Positions 42,203 to 42,378 of a stretch of DNA of 42,378 bases are shown here, piece by piece. The stretch covers positions 1 to 42,378 of the forward strand of contig NZ_CALAHQ010000018.1 in assembly GCF_937892565.1 (NCBI RefSeq), given 5' to 3'. The position numbers and the translations under genes were made by a program. Each line of letters starts with the position of its first letter. Position 1 is the stretch's first letter. The DNA comes from an uncultured Roseicyclus sp. (GTDB lineage Bacteria; Pseudomonadota; Alphaproteobacteria; Rhodobacterales; Rhodobacteraceae). The notes beneath the pieces were generated by a model. It did not search any database and had not been told where the DNA came from. It saw nothing but the letters and a program-made list of their open reading frames with translations.

Positions 42203-42378
42203 ATGAAAGATTTCAACAACACCACAGCCAACGTGGGACAGAAAATCTTAGCGATCGACGCACTTGTGCAAACAGCGGCTTCCAAAGCTTACATCATAAG
42301 TGTTGAGCCTGGGCAGGAGCTGCCCATTGGTGTTCAAAACGCTAGCTACCGAGGTCAAGACGCGGCTTTCATCCGGGT
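42203..42378 (+). CDS. Partial gene of unknown function, cut by the window edge
   Basis: ATG at 42203 preceded by AGGGAAGA. 58 codons are visible, starting MKDFNNTTANVGQKILAIDA and ending GQDAAFIR, with no stop. Codon use is more AT-tolerant than in the stress island. I do not recognise the family. As the first gene past the break in the secretion ABC gene it may belong to a mobile element. Confidence 0.5.
   Translation, partial: MKDFNNTTANVGQKILAIDALVQTAASKAYIISVEPGQELPIGVQNASYRGQDAAFIR

Overview
The window looks like chromosome from a high-GC alphaproteobacterium of the Rhodobacterales (Roseobacter/Rhodobacter type). The evidence is the phaZ-phaC-phaP-phaR order with class I synthase, an FnrL-like sensor with Cys-x2-Cys-x7-Cys, a CsgH-type curli protein, and strong G/C at third codon positions. 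No rRNA, tRNA, CRISPR array or complete insertion sequence was seen. Roughly 35.6-37.6 kb is clearly more AT-rich and looks acquired.

Layout. (1) 0.05-1.3 kb: a multidomain envelope protein (YbaY, MliC-like, META). (2) 1.4-12.1 kb: a leftward argE plus three tandem M20D amidohydrolases, divergent from a rightward peptide ABC transporter (two ATPases, binding protein, two permeases). Together they suggest import and hydrolysis of peptides or N-acyl amino acids. (3) 12.3-15.4 kb: an SMR efflux protein and an isoquinoline-1-oxidoreductase-type molybdenum hydroxylase (iorAB). (4) 15.5-20.0 kb: the polyhydroxyalkanoate locus; the phaP promoter carries TGC-rich inverted repeats expected of a PhaR operator. 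(5) 20.0-23.9 kb: an outer-membrane barrel, two curlin-repeat proteins, CsgH and a LuxR-type regulator, without the CsgG/E/F secretion genes. (6) 23.9-34.4 kb: a stress island with universal stress protein, phosphoribosyltransferase, APH-like kinase, DUF2267 protein, PRPP-synthetase paralogue, CBS protein, small lipoprotein, two Crp/Fnr regulators, host-attachment protein, Hsp20, cytochrome c, BON protein and helix-hairpin-helix protein. (7) 34.9-42.4 kb: a mosaic polysaccharide/secretion region with a ManC remnant, pyruvyltransferase, GT25, FkbM methyltransferase, GT4, type I secretion adaptor, a 5'-truncated secretion ABC gene, and an unrecognised partial gene at the right edge.

The most interesting signal is regulatory. 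Across 20.8-34.9 kb, almost every transcription unit of the stress island, plus the outer-membrane barrel, is preceded by a Crp/Fnr-type palindrome (TTGAC-N4-GTCAA and variants, usually flanked as ATTGAC...CAATGC). A -10-like hexamer with A at position 2 and T at position 6 follows 21-23 nt after the box in nine of ten cases, the class II (about -41.5) geometry. The gene content resembles the mycobacterial DosR dormancy regulon, but appears wired to an Fnr-type factor. Two candidate regulators lie inside the island: one with a full Fe-S cysteine signature but an altered recognition helix, the other cut by an in-frame amber codon 29 codons before its apparent natural stop. One further box (34841-34854) points at a stretch with no recognised gene.
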